Positions 8,407 through 18,044 of a stretch of DNA of 57,878 nt are shown here, piece by piece. The translations under genes were made by a program, and so were the position numbers. The notes under the pieces were generated by a model. That model did no database searches. It worked only from the letters and a program-made list of their open reading frames with translations, and had not been told where the DNA came from. The DNA lies in contig NZ_MQWA01000001.1 of the NCBI RefSeq assembly GCF_002954445.1, positions 1,650,573 through 1,708,450 on the forward strand. The letters run 5' to 3'. How positions within the stretch are numbered: the first letter of the stretch is position 1; every line of letters begins with the position of its first letter. Origin of the DNA: Rubritalea profundi (lineage in GTDB: Bacteria > Verrucomicrobiota > Verrucomicrobiia > Verrucomicrobiales > Akkermansiaceae).

Positions 8407-9798
8407 TTACTCAGGGGTGTTTGATTCTTGAATACGCTTGCCATCAGCAAGCTCGGTGTGAGGTGGGAGGATCACTCGCTCACCGGATTTGACACCAGAG
8501 AGCACACGGATGTGGTCGTCTCGGTGGTCTTGACTCAGCTCGATGGTGCGGAGTTCTGCTAGATTTGATGAATTCACTACCCAGAGCTGTGAATCGCCCA
8601 CCATGGCGGACTCTGGAACGTAGAGCGACAAACTCCCAGCGCTGGCAACTCCAGCATTATTTCCACTTGGAGCGGAATAGAATTTAGCCCGCACGAGCAT
8701 GTCTGGACGCAATCGAGTGTCAGGATTTTCGATCGCTACCTTCGCTTGCAGCGTATTGCGCTGGAGGTCGGCTTGGCCACTAATCCGAGTCACTACGCCG
8801 TGGAGTACTTTATTAGATAACAAGTCACTTACCATCTCGACCTTCTGCCCAACTCCCAGCCCAGCGGCTTCAGTAAGAGGGACATCAATGCGCGCCTGGA
8901 GTTGCTCTGGGTCATACAATTCAACAATTACTGAAGAGGTCGGATCGTCCATTTGGAGCATGCGCTTTTTGCCGGGTGCTGCGTGAAGGTGGAGCACAAC
9001 ACCATCGATCGGCGCTGTGATTCTAGTCCGATCTAAGGCCAACTGCGCCTGGGCTTCTTCGACTTTGAGTTCACTCAGAGAAGCGAGCATCGATTCTTTT
9101 TCCGCTGTAATTTGTTCGATCTTGGCGGTGAGCTCTGGCACTTCAGTTTTGACTTGCGCCAAGAGTGCTTCATGCCGCGCCACGCTAAACCTAGCTTGCA
9201 CGATACTTTGCTCAGAAACAGCATTCTTACCAATCGACTCAAGTCGTTTGAGATTATCGCGTTCTTGATCGAGCAAGCTCATGCCTGCTACGATTTTCTT
9301 TTCCGCAGCCGCAATTTGAGCCTCCACGATGGGAATTCCCATGCAGTGGGCGTCGATCGTTTTCTCCATGCTTTGGTACTTTTTCTGAACGGCTTGGAGG
9401 GTGAGTTTTTGCTCGTCATCGATCAAGGTGGCTAAGAGTTGCCCTTTCTTTACAGACTGGCCTTCGAGCACCTCGAGCTTATCGATGATGCCATTGATCA
9501 AGGCTGGGACGTACGTGGTGTAGGGGTCTGGTTCGACCCAACCGGAAGCTTGGAAGAGCATTTGACTGCCGCCGCCTGAGGTGACTTGTTCACCCTCTGC
9601 TGCCCGCACCGTAACCACTGGAGCAGTCTGCACATGAGTGGCTGGCATGAGCCTAGAGCCAAAAAGGAAGGCTAATATGAGGATGAATCCTAGGAGTAAT
9701 CCCAGCGGGAGGAGCCAAGTCAGCGAAACTCGCTTGTTGGGTGTCATGCTGGTGGGAGAGGAGTCCCCTCCACTTTGAGTGAGTATATCTAATGACAT
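8407..9798 (-). CDS. MacA/HlyD-type periplasmic adaptor
   Basis: A 463-residue membrane fusion protein. The start at 9798 (MSLDILTQSGG) is preferred because it places one transmembrane helix at about residues 29-50. The biotinyl-lipoyl half-motifs lie near ILEVLEGQSVKKGQLLATL-type sequence and DGVVLHLHAAPG. Between them is a long coiled coil of about 170 residues (rich in E, K, Q and A). A beta-barrel follows. Such adaptors link the MacB-type inner-membrane complex to a TolC-like outer-membrane channel. No TolC gene is present here, so the channel must be encoded elsewhere. It is the first gene of the exporter operon. Confidence 0.88.
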   Translation of the reverse strand: MSLDILTQSGGDSSPTSMTPNKRVSLTWLLPLGLLLGFILILAFLFGSRLMPATHVQTAPVVTVRAAEGEQVTSGGGSQMLFQASGWVEPDPYTTYVPALINGIIDKLEVLEGQSVKKGQLLATLIDDEQKLTLQAVQKKYQSMEKTIDAHCMGIPIVEAQIAAAEKKIVAGMSLLDQERDNLKRLESIGKNAVSEQSIVQARFSVARHEALLAQVKTEVPELTAKIEQITAEKESMLASLSELKVEEAQAQLALDRTRITAPIDGVVLHLHAAPGKKRMLQMDDPTSSVIVELYDPEQLQARIDVPLTEAAGLGVGQKVEMVSDLLSNKVLHGVVTRISGQADLQRNTLQAKVAIENPDTRLRPDMLVRAKFYSAPSGNNAGVASAGSLSLYVPESAMVGDSQLWVVNSSNLAELRTIELSQDHRDDHIRVLSGVKSGERVILPPHTELADGKRIQESNTPE

Positions 9799-9975
9799 TG
9801 AATTGAATAAATTGTGATGAAAAAAATGGTGAGTCTGCGCGGCGGGAAAGCTCAACATGGGGGCAAGCTACGCAAGAGCGTATCCTAGCACAGGGAAAAC
9901 TAACGGATTGTTAGGCCTGGCTACACATATCGCCACGTATCCATCAAAACGGATAGACGTCGTGGCTGTTCAATA

Positions 9976-10425
9976 TCAAAGTAAAAAGACAGAATGCCTT
10001 ACAAAAAGAGGCACTGAAGCAAGCGGTGGCGGAGACTCTGGGCTACCACGCGTGTGGTACACCTGCTCCGGCACGAAATGATCTACAAGTAGGTAGTCGA
10101 CAGGTGGAAGCAAGACAAGCGTATCAAGCGGTGAGAACTCGAAATTACTTCCTTGGTGATACTCTCCGAGGTCCATTGTGAAACTCAGTATACAGTCCTC
10201 TTTCTCACCATGCGTTTTACAATCGGGTTTGGTGACTGGCTCGACACTACAGCATGAAGAACATGAAGTTTCCTGCGTCACGAGTTCATCCTCACAGGCA
10301 CAATCGCTCATCACAAAAGAGCTGTCACAGAGGCAGTACTTAAGCGCAGGCGTCTCCAACGCGACGACGATTGTCATCACGCAGAATAGAAAAATACCTG
10401 TCAGCTTTTTAGTCACTTCTCTCAT
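9976..10425 (-). CDS. Cysteine-rich secreted protein of unknown function
   Basis: About 149 residues from MREVTKKL at 10425 (a start 7 codons earlier is possible). The first 25 residues form a signal peptide or N-terminal helix. Then come closely spaced cysteines in three clusters: YCLCDSSF, DCACEDE and SCSSCCSVEP, plus DCKTH and DC further on. The C-terminal half is Pro-rich and ends in RHSVFLL. Cys clusters like these suggest metal binding or disulfides. The gene is oriented with the exporter operon and ends 178 bp before the adaptor start. A link to metal sensing or metal export is therefore plausible but unproven. Confidence 0.55.
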   Translation of the reverse strand: MREVTKKLTGIFLFCVMTIVVALETPALKYCLCDSSFVMSDCACEDELVTQETSCSSCCSVEPVTKPDCKTHGEKEDCILSFTMDLGEYHQGSNFEFSPLDTLVLLPPVDYLLVDHFVPEQVYHTRGSPESPPPLASVPLFVRHSVFLL

Positions 10426-10538
10426 GAGAGGATTTGATGCTCCCATTTATTCCACGGTTTGTCAAATTATAGCCGTATCGCTGAGTGATCCATGCCTCTG
10501 AGCTCAGACCGCGAGCCAGCATGATGGAACGATCTCAA

Positions 10539-10627
10539 ACGCGAAAAACGCGAAAAACGCGAAAGATTCGAAATTCTGGAACGAAGAAACTTCTCTACCA
10601 CTAATCCGCACGAATCGCACGAATTGA
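10539..10627. repeat. Dispersed repeat, copy 3, in a 407-bp intergenic region
   Basis: Three consecutive cgcgaaaaa units are followed by gattcgaaa and, 30 bp later, by ctctaccactaatccgcac with acgaatcgcacgaat. These are the same two blocks as in the copies at 3-140 and 390-490. The surrounding gap (10447-10853) otherwise shows only the palindrome at 10670-10687 and no supportable gene. Confidence 0.65.
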
Positions 10628-10669
10628 GAGGCTGTGGCGGGCAAGCTGCACCACTCCTTCGGCGAGCCT

Positions 10670-10687
10670 TGATTTCTCAAGAAATCA
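10670..10687. repeat. 18-bp palindrome
   Basis: tgatttct-ca-agaaatca is an exact inverted repeat with an 8-bp arm and a 2-bp centre. It lies 166 bp upstream of the membrane protein at 10854. The size and symmetry suit a dimeric DNA-binding protein. There is no poly-T, so it is not a terminator. Confidence 0.5.
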
Positions 10688-10853
10688 CTCCAGCATTAGT
10701 CTCTTTTCAAGCTCTAAGTGGTATAAGTGAGGCAATGCTACTTTTGTAGTGCAGTGTGAAGAGAAGTAGAACCGAGGACTGCGACTATCGCTATGAGATT
10801 GGCTTGCACTGGAATAGCTCTACTCGTATAAGTCGCGGCAACAAGCAACGCAT

Positions 10854-11222
10854 ATGACTATCATCGCATCACTAATCGACTTCAACGTCTACAAGCTAAT
10901 CCACATCGTCGGCATCATCACACTCTTCATGGGCTTCGCCTACGGTATGAAGTCTTGGAGCAAAGGCGCAGCCATCGCTCACGGCATCGGCCTGCTACTC
11001 ATCATCATCTCCGGCTTTGGACTCATTTCAGCAAAATATAACAATAATATGGCTCCATGGATGTTTATCAAACTCGCTATCTGGCTCGCACTCGGTGGTG
11101 CGCTCGTCATCGTCAAGCGCAAGTTGCTACCTGACCTCATCTCCTGGATCATACTCCTCACTTTGGCCACTGCAGCCGCATGGACCGTGCTCTACGGTAA
11201 GAACATTTTGGTTTCCATCTAG
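10854..11222 (+). CDS. Small integral membrane protein, four helices
   Basis: A 122-residue protein, nearly all membrane: helices at about 12-30, 40-58, 67-87 and 95-115, joined by short loops with Lys/Arg mainly on one side. It has a His in the first helix (IHIVGII). The architecture resembles small SirB-like or cytochrome-associated membrane proteins, but I cannot assign a family. It is monocistronic. Its own terminator follows 26 bp after the stop. Confidence 0.65.
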   Translation: MTIIASLIDFNVYKLIHIVGIITLFMGFAYGMKSWSKGAAIAHGIGLLLIIISGFGLISAKYNNNMAPWMFIKLAIWLALGGALVIVKRKLLPDLISWIILLTLATAAAWTVLYGKNILVSI

Positions 11223-11247
11223 AGCCCAACACACCTTTCAAAGCATG

Positions 11248-11280
11248 AAAAAGCGCCGCTGTCATAGCTGCGCTTTTTTT
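11248..11280 (+). terminator. Rho-independent terminator after the membrane protein
   Basis: aaaaagcgc pairs with gcgcttttt across a 13-base loop and runs into seven T residues. It is 26 bp past the stop at 11222. Because the arms are A/T flanked on both sides it could also serve the opposite strand, where the FadR-type gene ends at 11313. Confidence 0.8.
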
Positions 11281-11312
11281 ATCAAGTGATCTGGCGTTTG
11301 AATTTATATCTA

Positions 11313-12041
11313 TTATTTTTTGATTCTTAGTATCTGGGTTCGCTCTGCAGCGGCGCTCAAATGCTCTTCCAAAGCCTCGCGTGCGGCATCTGCATCAGAG
11401 TTTTTGATCGCCTCAACAACAGCGGAATGCTCAGAGAGTGTCTGTTGCCGCATCCCTTCAGTTGCACCTATGTGCGCCTGAGCAATGTAACGTTGGTACT
11501 GCGCGTGCAACGTCTGACCAATCATGTTGATGAAGGCATTGTTGCATGTCTCTAGGATGACTAGGTGGAACTTGGAATCCAACTTTCCAAATTTTGCTGT
11601 ATCTTTTGCATCATGCATTTGGTCGAGCACATCGATTAGCAGCTGGAGTCGTGTCGCCTTGTTCCGCCGACTACGAGCCAAGCGCCCCACTGCAGCGCCT
11701 TCCATCAACACTCGGAATTCCATCAAATCTTCAGTCGCCTTGGCGTCTGTCGTGAGGCTCGAGTAGGCAGTCATCGCCTTGGAAACCATTTCCAGATTTC
11801 CGCCCGACACGTAACTTCCGCTGCCGTTGACAGTTTCAATAATCCCTCGCCCTCTCAGCTCGCGTAATGCTTCGCGCACCGCGGTACGGCTCACACCAAA
11901 TTCTTCACAGAGTTTACCTTCAGAAGGCAACTTGTAGCCCTGTAGCCACTGACCAGACAAAATACGTCCCTCAAGCTTGCGCTCGACGCCTTCACTCAGG
12001 GGCGCTTGGCTCACTGCTGCAGGGATACGATTCTTACTCAT
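11313..12041 (-). CDS. GntR family regulator, FadR subfamily
   Basis: About 242 residues. An N-terminal winged helix (SGQWLQGYKLPSEGKLCEEF, then GVSRTAVREALREL and a GSGSYVS wing) is followed by an all-helical FCD effector domain from about residue 95. Metal- or ligand-binding positions expected for FCD are visible: FRVLMEGAAV, KFHLVILE and SEHSAVVEAI. FadR-type regulators respond to small organic acids and often control sugar-acid or carboxylate catabolism. The target is not obvious, since neither neighbour is catabolic. It could act on its own promoter region at 12051-12206 or elsewhere. Confidence 0.9.
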   Translation of the reverse strand: MSKNRIPAAVSQAPLSEGVERKLEGRILSGQWLQGYKLPSEGKLCEEFGVSRTAVREALRELRGRGIIETVNGSGSYVSGGNLEMVSKAMTAYSSLTTDAKATEDLMEFRVLMEGAAVGRLARSRRNKATRLQLLIDVLDQMHDAKDTAKFGKLDSKFHLVILETCNNAFINMIGQTLHAQYQRYIAQAHIGATEGMRQQTLSEHSAVVEAIKNSDADAAREALEEHLSAAAERTQILRIKK

Positions 12042-12206
12042 TACAGCCATTTCTAAACTGTCACACAGTCACTAGCAATACTTACCTCGGCTCGTTCAGC
12101 CACACTCTTGGGAGCTGGGAGTCTTGCAACATCTTCTAAACATATGTTATCACTATTACTTAGTTGGGATTGTTAGATTCCAAAGAATAACCAAAAACTA
12201 AATACA

Positions 12207-12751
12207 ATGAAAACTCCAATTCAATGGGCGACTGTTGCGCTCTGTGCATCCGTTATGTGGCTCGGTACTGCCACAGAGTCTCCAGCTAAAGGCAAAGATG
12301 GCGGCAAAGATGGCGGCAAAGATGGCGGCAAAGGGAAAGCGCTAAAAAAGGGAAAGTTGATAAGCCTAAATACGATAAAAAGGATTTCGATAAGAAATCG
12401 AGCAAGGATCTAGACAAACATCTAGATAAGAAATTCGACAAGAAAGTGGATAAACTAGATGACTGGAAGTTTGGTGATGCAGACAAAAAGAATGTGCAGA
12501 ATTTTTACAAGAAGTATGCAGATAAAGACGGAGGATTGCCTCCAGGTTGGCAGAAAAAGGTGAAGCCAGGTTGGCAGATCGACGACGAATGGTTTGGCAG
12601 GATGAATCCTCTTTCTTCCGCAGATCTCCCTGCCGGATTCAAGATTTCTGATGATGTTGGAGCTTACCTTCTGGGGGACAAAATTCTCAGGGTCGATAAG
12701 AAGAGCAAGAAGATGTTAGACTACGTGGATGTTCCTAGCATTAAGCTCTAA
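12207..12751 (+). CDS. Lys/Asp-rich secreted protein in two frames with a slippery heptamer
   Basis: Frame 1 (from 12207) encodes a signal peptide (residues 1-28) and then a KDGG repeat. It runs into A6G at 12344-12350, where it would end 20 codons later in an unrelated Arg/Ile-rich tail. Shifting by -1 exactly at this point continues with a sensible Lys/Asp-rich sequence (KKDFDKKSSKD, DKKFDKKVDK) and a C-terminal domain with YLLGDKILRVDKKSKKML, giving about 181 residues in all. That last motif resembles RcnB-type secreted proteins. The sequence at the join is A_AAA_AAG in the zero frame, the canonical -1 slippery heptamer, with an AGGGA 8 bases upstream. A missing A in a seven-A run would give the same picture. 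Confidence 0.6.
12291..12326 (+). repeat. 12-bp in-frame tandem repeat, three copies
   Basis: Three exact copies of ggcaaagatggc encode the Gly-Lys-Asp-Gly repeat right after the signal peptide of the Lys-rich protein. A fourth unit is degenerate and leads into the slippery run. Confidence 0.9.
12344..12350 (+). promoter_or_regulatory. Candidate -1 ribosomal frameshift site A_AAA_AAG
   Basis: In the frame starting at 12207 the heptamer reads (ct)A AAA AAG, the strongest bacterial -1 slippery arrangement (known from dnaX and insertion sequences). A Shine-Dalgarno-like AGGGA lies at 12332-12336, eight bases upstream. I see no strong downstream hairpin, which weakens the case. Confidence 0.35.
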
Positions 12752-12789
12752 AAGAGCCCAGTTCCCAACGCTGGTCGGCTAGGCTGGAT

Positions 12790-14685
12790 TTAGCTTTCGT
12801 AGTAAGTATAGCCGCTGAGGCCGTTACGATAGGCATCGACAATGAGCTTACGTTGTTTAGCGCTGATTTTACCTTTGCTGACGGCTTTCTCTGCAAAATT
12901 GCGGAATCGCTTTTCCAGATCTTTGGGATCGTATTCTACGTAGGAAAGTACGTCAGCTACGCTATCACCTTCGACTTCGTGGGTGTAGATGATTTCGCCT
13001 TCTTCGATACCGACAGATACCACGTGAGGGTCACCTAATAGGTTATGTAAGTCACCAAGAGTTTCTTGGTAAGCCCCTACCAGGAAAGCAGCGATGTTGT
13101 ACTCTTCGCCAGGTTGGCGGTCGTGGACTTGGAGATAGGTGGTGGTGCCGTCTCGGTTGATAAAGCGGTCGACTTTACCGTCACAGTCGCAGGTGATGTC
13201 GGCGAGAATTGCGCGATGCGTTGGCTCAGTATCGAGCTTATGAATCGGCATGATGGGGAAGAGCTGGTCGATCGCCCAGGAATCTGGAAGCGATTGGAAG
13301 ACCGAGAAGTTGGCGTAGTAAAAGTCAATCAGGTTGGACTGGAGTGTCTGCAGGTCCTCGGGAATGTGGTCGAGGAGTTGCGCTTTCGCAGCAATTCTGG
13401 TGCAGACGTGCCAGTAGATCTTTTCTGCGGCGGAGCGAGCCCGAAGGTCAATTACTCCGTGGCGAAATAGGTCGCGGACTTGATCGCGATAGAAGAGGGC
13501 GTCGTTGAAGCATTCTTGAAGGTCGTTCCTATCGATGCGGTTACGAATTTCCCAAAGGTTGTGCAGCATGTCGTGGGCGTCTTTTGCTGGAGCGGCAGGT
13601 TCCTCAGGTTGGGAAAATCTTGTGACATCGAGGATATTGAAAACGAGGACCGAGTAGTAGGCGACAACGGCGCGGCCAGACTCAGTGACGAGTGTGGGGT
13701 GGGGGATGTTTGTTTCATCACAGTGCTGTTGGACCACTTCGATCAGGTTTGCAGCGTATTCCTTGAGTGAGTAGTTGCAGGAGGAGGCAAAGTTGGAGTG
13801 TGAGCCATCGTAGTCGACGGCGAGACCGCCACCCATATCGAGAATTTCCATGGGAGCCCCTTCTTGAGCAAGGCTGACGAATACCCGCACCGCCTCAGTC
13901 GCTGCTTCACGGATGGCACGGATATTCGGCAGCTGAGAGCCTTGATGGTAGTGAAATAGTGTGAGGCAGTCTAGAAATCCTTCGGACTTGAGTAGGTCGA
14001 TGGCGTCGATCAACTGCGGTGAGTTGAGGCCGAATACCGAGCGGTCACCACCAGATTCAGCCCAGTGGCCTTCAGATTTGGTAGAGAGGCGGAAGCGAAT
14101 GCCTAGCTCGGGACGGATGTCGAGTGCTCTAGAGCGCGCGATAATGGCTGGGAGCTCGCTGGGCATTTCTAGGACCATGATCACCCGGATGCCCATCTGG
14201 ATGGCTCGCAGCGCGAGGTCAATAAACTCGTCGTCTTTATAGCCATTACAAATGAGGTAGGCATTGGGATCCTGCATGTAGGCTAGGGCCGCAATGAGTT
14301 CAGGTTTCGAGCCCGCTTCTAGACCGTAGTTATATTTCCTGCCGAACTCAGAAATCTCTTCGATAACTTGTTGCTGCTGATTGACTTTGATCGGGTAAAC
14401 GCCGCGGTAGCTTCCTTGGTAGGATGTTTCTTTGATTGCTGTGAGGAAGGACTCGTTGAGGTCTTCGATTCGTCTGTCTAGCAAATCACGGAAACGTAAT
14501 AGCTGTGGCATTGCGGAGCCTCGGTCGGCTAGGCCCTCAATGATTTTTTGCAGTGAAACGGGAACCGTAGAATCCCCGTCCCGCAGCTGGACTACAACAT
14601 CACCATCGCTGTTGATGTCAAAATAGCCATTGCCCCAGCGCTGCACTCCGTAAAGTTCGCGGGCGTCTTCGATGTTCCAGCTCAT
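12790..14685 (-). CDS. speA: Biosynthetic arginine decarboxylase
   Basis: About 631 residues from MSWNIEDARELYGVQRWG at 14685. An upstream ATG at 14742 adds 19 residues unlike the family. The PLP lysine region reads YRGVYPIKVNQQQQV, the classic SpeA motif. LGIRFRLSTKSEGHW, FHYHQGSQLPNI, EILDMGGGLAVDYDG and TESGRAVVAYYSV follow in the expected order. The C-terminal DPHVVSVGIEEG block is present, and the length matches SpeA (630-660). It converts arginine to agmatine, the first step to putrescine. The frame is intact. No agmatinase or agmatine deiminase lies next to it. Confidence 0.95.
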   Translation of the reverse strand: MSWNIEDARELYGVQRWGNGYFDINSDGDVVVQLRDGDSTVPVSLQKIIEGLADRGSAMPQLLRFRDLLDRRIEDLNESFLTAIKETSYQGSYRGVYPIKVNQQQQVIEEISEFGRKYNYGLEAGSKPELIAALAYMQDPNAYLICNGYKDDEFIDLALRAIQMGIRVIMVLEMPSELPAIIARSRALDIRPELGIRFRLSTKSEGHWAESGGDRSVFGLNSPQLIDAIDLLKSEGFLDCLTLFHYHQGSQLPNIRAIREAATEAVRVFVSLAQEGAPMEILDMGGGLAVDYDGSHSNFASSCNYSLKEYAANLIEVVQQHCDETNIPHPTLVTESGRAVVAYYSVLVFNILDVTRFSQPEEPAAPAKDAHDMLHNLWEIRNRIDRNDLQECFNDALFYRDQVRDLFRHGVIDLRARSAAEKIYWHVCTRIAAKAQLLDHIPEDLQTLQSNLIDFYYANFSVFQSLPDSWAIDQLFPIMPIHKLDTEPTHRAILADITCDCDGKVDRFINRDGTTTYLQVHDRQPGEEYNIAAFLVGAYQETLGDLHNLLGDPHVVSVGIEEGEIIYTHEVEGDSVADVLSYVEYDPKDLEKRFRNFAEKAVSKGKISAKQRKLIVDAYRNGLSGYTYYES

Positions 14686-14741
14686 ACGGCTAAATATAGG
14701 ATTGAAGTAAAAAGATGCTAGTTTGAAGTAATGTCTGGGCA

Positions 14742-14776
14742 CAAAAAAACCGAAGGGGGTGATCCCTCCGGTTTTG
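14742..14776 (-). terminator. Rho-independent terminator of the pseudopilin gene
   Basis: Read on the minus strand, aaaaccggaggg pairs with cccccttcggtttttt (one bulge), followed by a T run. It lies 20 bp past the pseudopilin stop and inside the leader of speA, so it should insulate speA from the upstream gene. Confidence 0.8.
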
Positions 14777-14796
14777 AGAATTATGACTAAGCTAGT

Positions 14797-15468
14797 TTAG
14801 CCGCCAGGTACGAGGACATCAGCATCATCTATGTTTTCAACACGCTCAAAGATATCCTTGTCGTTTTCTTCGATTGGTCCTTGCTGCGATTCGCCGGAGC
14901 TATCGATCGCTGGGCCATCATATGTAATTTTCATTGCCTGCGCTGAACCGTTGATTTTAACCACGATTGCTTGACCTTCCCAAACTGCTGTATCAAATGA
15001 TCCCACACCTGAAACGGAGTCAAAGATGATAGGGATATTGGTACGAGATGAAGTATTGAGGCCTACGACATATCCCCAAGCATTTTCACCAGATACCAGC
15101 TCGCCGTCTTCTTCAGGAGGAGCGGTACCGCTTACAACTCCGAGAACGCTATTTTCTTTGTTCCAGAAAGTTACTTCTTCGTCAATCTTGCCAGCTTCTA
15201 GTAGTTGGGTGAAGCACTCTTCGGCAGTGCTTCCATCTTCACCTGTGTTTTCATTAGGGAAGATTCCGTTATTATCTGAAGCGAAACTAAACAGAGCTAC
15301 GTGGATCTGTTTGGCATTGTTGAGCGCGGTGGTTTTAGCTGCGGCTTTTACCTGCTTCATAATAGGACCATAGGACATGGCCGCGAGACCCGCGATGATC
15401 GCAATCACCACGAGGAGTTCTACGAGGGAAAATCCCTTGCGTAGTCGAGTTTTGTACTTAATTTTCAT
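14797..15468 (-). CDS. Type IV pilin-like / type II secretion pseudopilin
   Basis: A 223-residue protein with the prepilin motif KG|FSLVELLVVIAIIA starting at residue 12, with Glu at position 5 of the mature chain. The leader is 12 residues long and basic. The N-terminal helix (about 13-35) is followed by YGPIMKQVKAAAKTTALNNAKQ, typical of type II secretion pseudopilins, and then an acidic globular domain ending in DADVLVPGG. Many such single pseudopilin genes occur in Verrucomicrobiota and Planctomycetota genomes. The role may be a minor pilin or secretion pseudopilus. It is monocistronic with its own terminator. The leader contains AT-rich sequence without a Shine-Dalgarno. Confidence 0.88.
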   Translation of the reverse strand: MKIKYKTRLRKGFSLVELLVVIAIIAGLAAMSYGPIMKQVKAAAKTTALNNAKQIHVALFSFASDNNGIFPNENTGEDGSTAEECFTQLLEAGKIDEEVTFWNKENSVLGVVSGTAPPEEDGELVSGENAWGYVVGLNTSSRTNIPIIFDSVSGVGSFDTAVWEGQAIVVKINGSAQAMKITYDGPAIDSSGESQQGPIEENDKDIFERVENIDDADVLVPGG

Positions 15469-15588
15469 TTTTTGATTTGGTTTGATTTTGTTTTGTGCCG
15501 ACGCATCGGCGAGTTATGATTTGCGTCTGTATGGTGCCTGATGGCAACGCGGTATGGATATGTATGGAATCAAGCCTGTCGCAACGAC

Positions 15589-15669
15589 GAGCTTGATGAG
15601 CTTGATGAGCTTGATGAGCTTGATGAGCTTGATAAGCTTGATAAGCTTGATAAGCTTGATAAGCTTGAT
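15589..15669. repeat. 9-bp tandem repeat, nine copies in two variant blocks
   Basis: Five exact copies of gagcttgat are followed by four exact copies of aagcttgat (81 bp). It lies between the divergent pseudopilin and dnaK genes. It can be translated in several frames as Leu/Ile/Met/Ser repeats, but no start, leader or downstream domain supports a gene. The block structure of the two variants mirrors the 9-bp array at 1354-1416. Confidence 0.95.
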
Positions 15670-15791
15670 GAGCAAAGTTAACGAGCGTCTCTGCTCTGGC
15701 AAGGGAAAAGAACACAAGATCCGTGCTTTCTTGGTGTCCATTTTTGTATCGTTCCAGCTGTTGGAGCCCAATTCTGGTGAATACCCAGAAA

Positions 15792-15845
15792 TGGCACGAT
15801 CGTGTCAAAATGGCATGATCGTGTCAAAATGGCGCGGGTGAGTCA
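15792..15845. promoter_or_regulatory. Three 16-bp palindromic sites at exact 19-bp spacing
   Basis: tggcacgatcgtgtca (15792-15807), tggcatgatcgtgtca (15811-15826) and a degenerate tggcgcgggtgagtca (15830-15845) have starts spaced exactly 19 bp apart and share tggc...gtca ends. The first is a palindrome with one mismatched pair. The array lies about 100 bp upstream of the sigma-54-type element for dnaK and 320 bp upstream of the pseudopilin start. The layout fits an operator or enhancer-like array for a dimeric regulator. It does not match CIRCE. Confidence 0.6.
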
Positions 15846-15943
15846 CACTTGGCTGCGTCAAAGTGACCCAATGCAGGGTTTTTATTTTTATGAGGTAGAC
15901 TTAGTTGACTGATATTCAAGGGGTGGATGACATTTATGGAAGC

Positions 15944-15959
15944 TGGCACGAATCTTGCA
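15944..15959 (+). promoter_or_regulatory. Sigma-54-type promoter upstream of dnaK
   Basis: tggcacg-aatc-ttgca matches the -24/-12 consensus TGGCACG-N4-TTGCA at every conserved position with the correct spacing. A start point near 15970 would give a leader of about 68 bases. No CIRCE element and no sigma-32-type pair is evident. The palindromes at 15792-15845 sit where an activator would bind. Confidence 0.6.
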
Positions 15960-16016
15960 AAAGGAGAGGTAGAAAAGAAAGCTCTCTCTGAAAAGCAGTG
16001 GGCCGAAATCATTTAA

Positions 16017-17957
<1,941 letters not shown>

Positions 17958-18044
17958 GCTTCGCCGTCAAGAGTCATAGGTCATTAGTCAAGGGGCTAGG
18001 AAGATGCTCCGGCTAGTGACCTTTATTACTTTGCTATTTATAAG

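Noticed and set aside
13066-13470. Plus-strand open frame inside speA
   Set aside because: It lies fully within an intact, well-conserved gene and shows no motifs.
15589-15669. CRISPR array
   Set aside because: The units are 9 bp and contiguous without spacers. No cas gene is in the window.
15554-15841. Leu/Ile/Met/Ser repeat protein across the 9-bp array
   Set aside because: The frame exists only because the 9-bp array has no stop. There is no leader, signal or folded domain.
15927-15992. Small open frame overlapping the sigma-54-type element
   Set aside because: It yields only a very short peptide ending in a basic tail with no conserved feature. The promoter match explains the sequence better.
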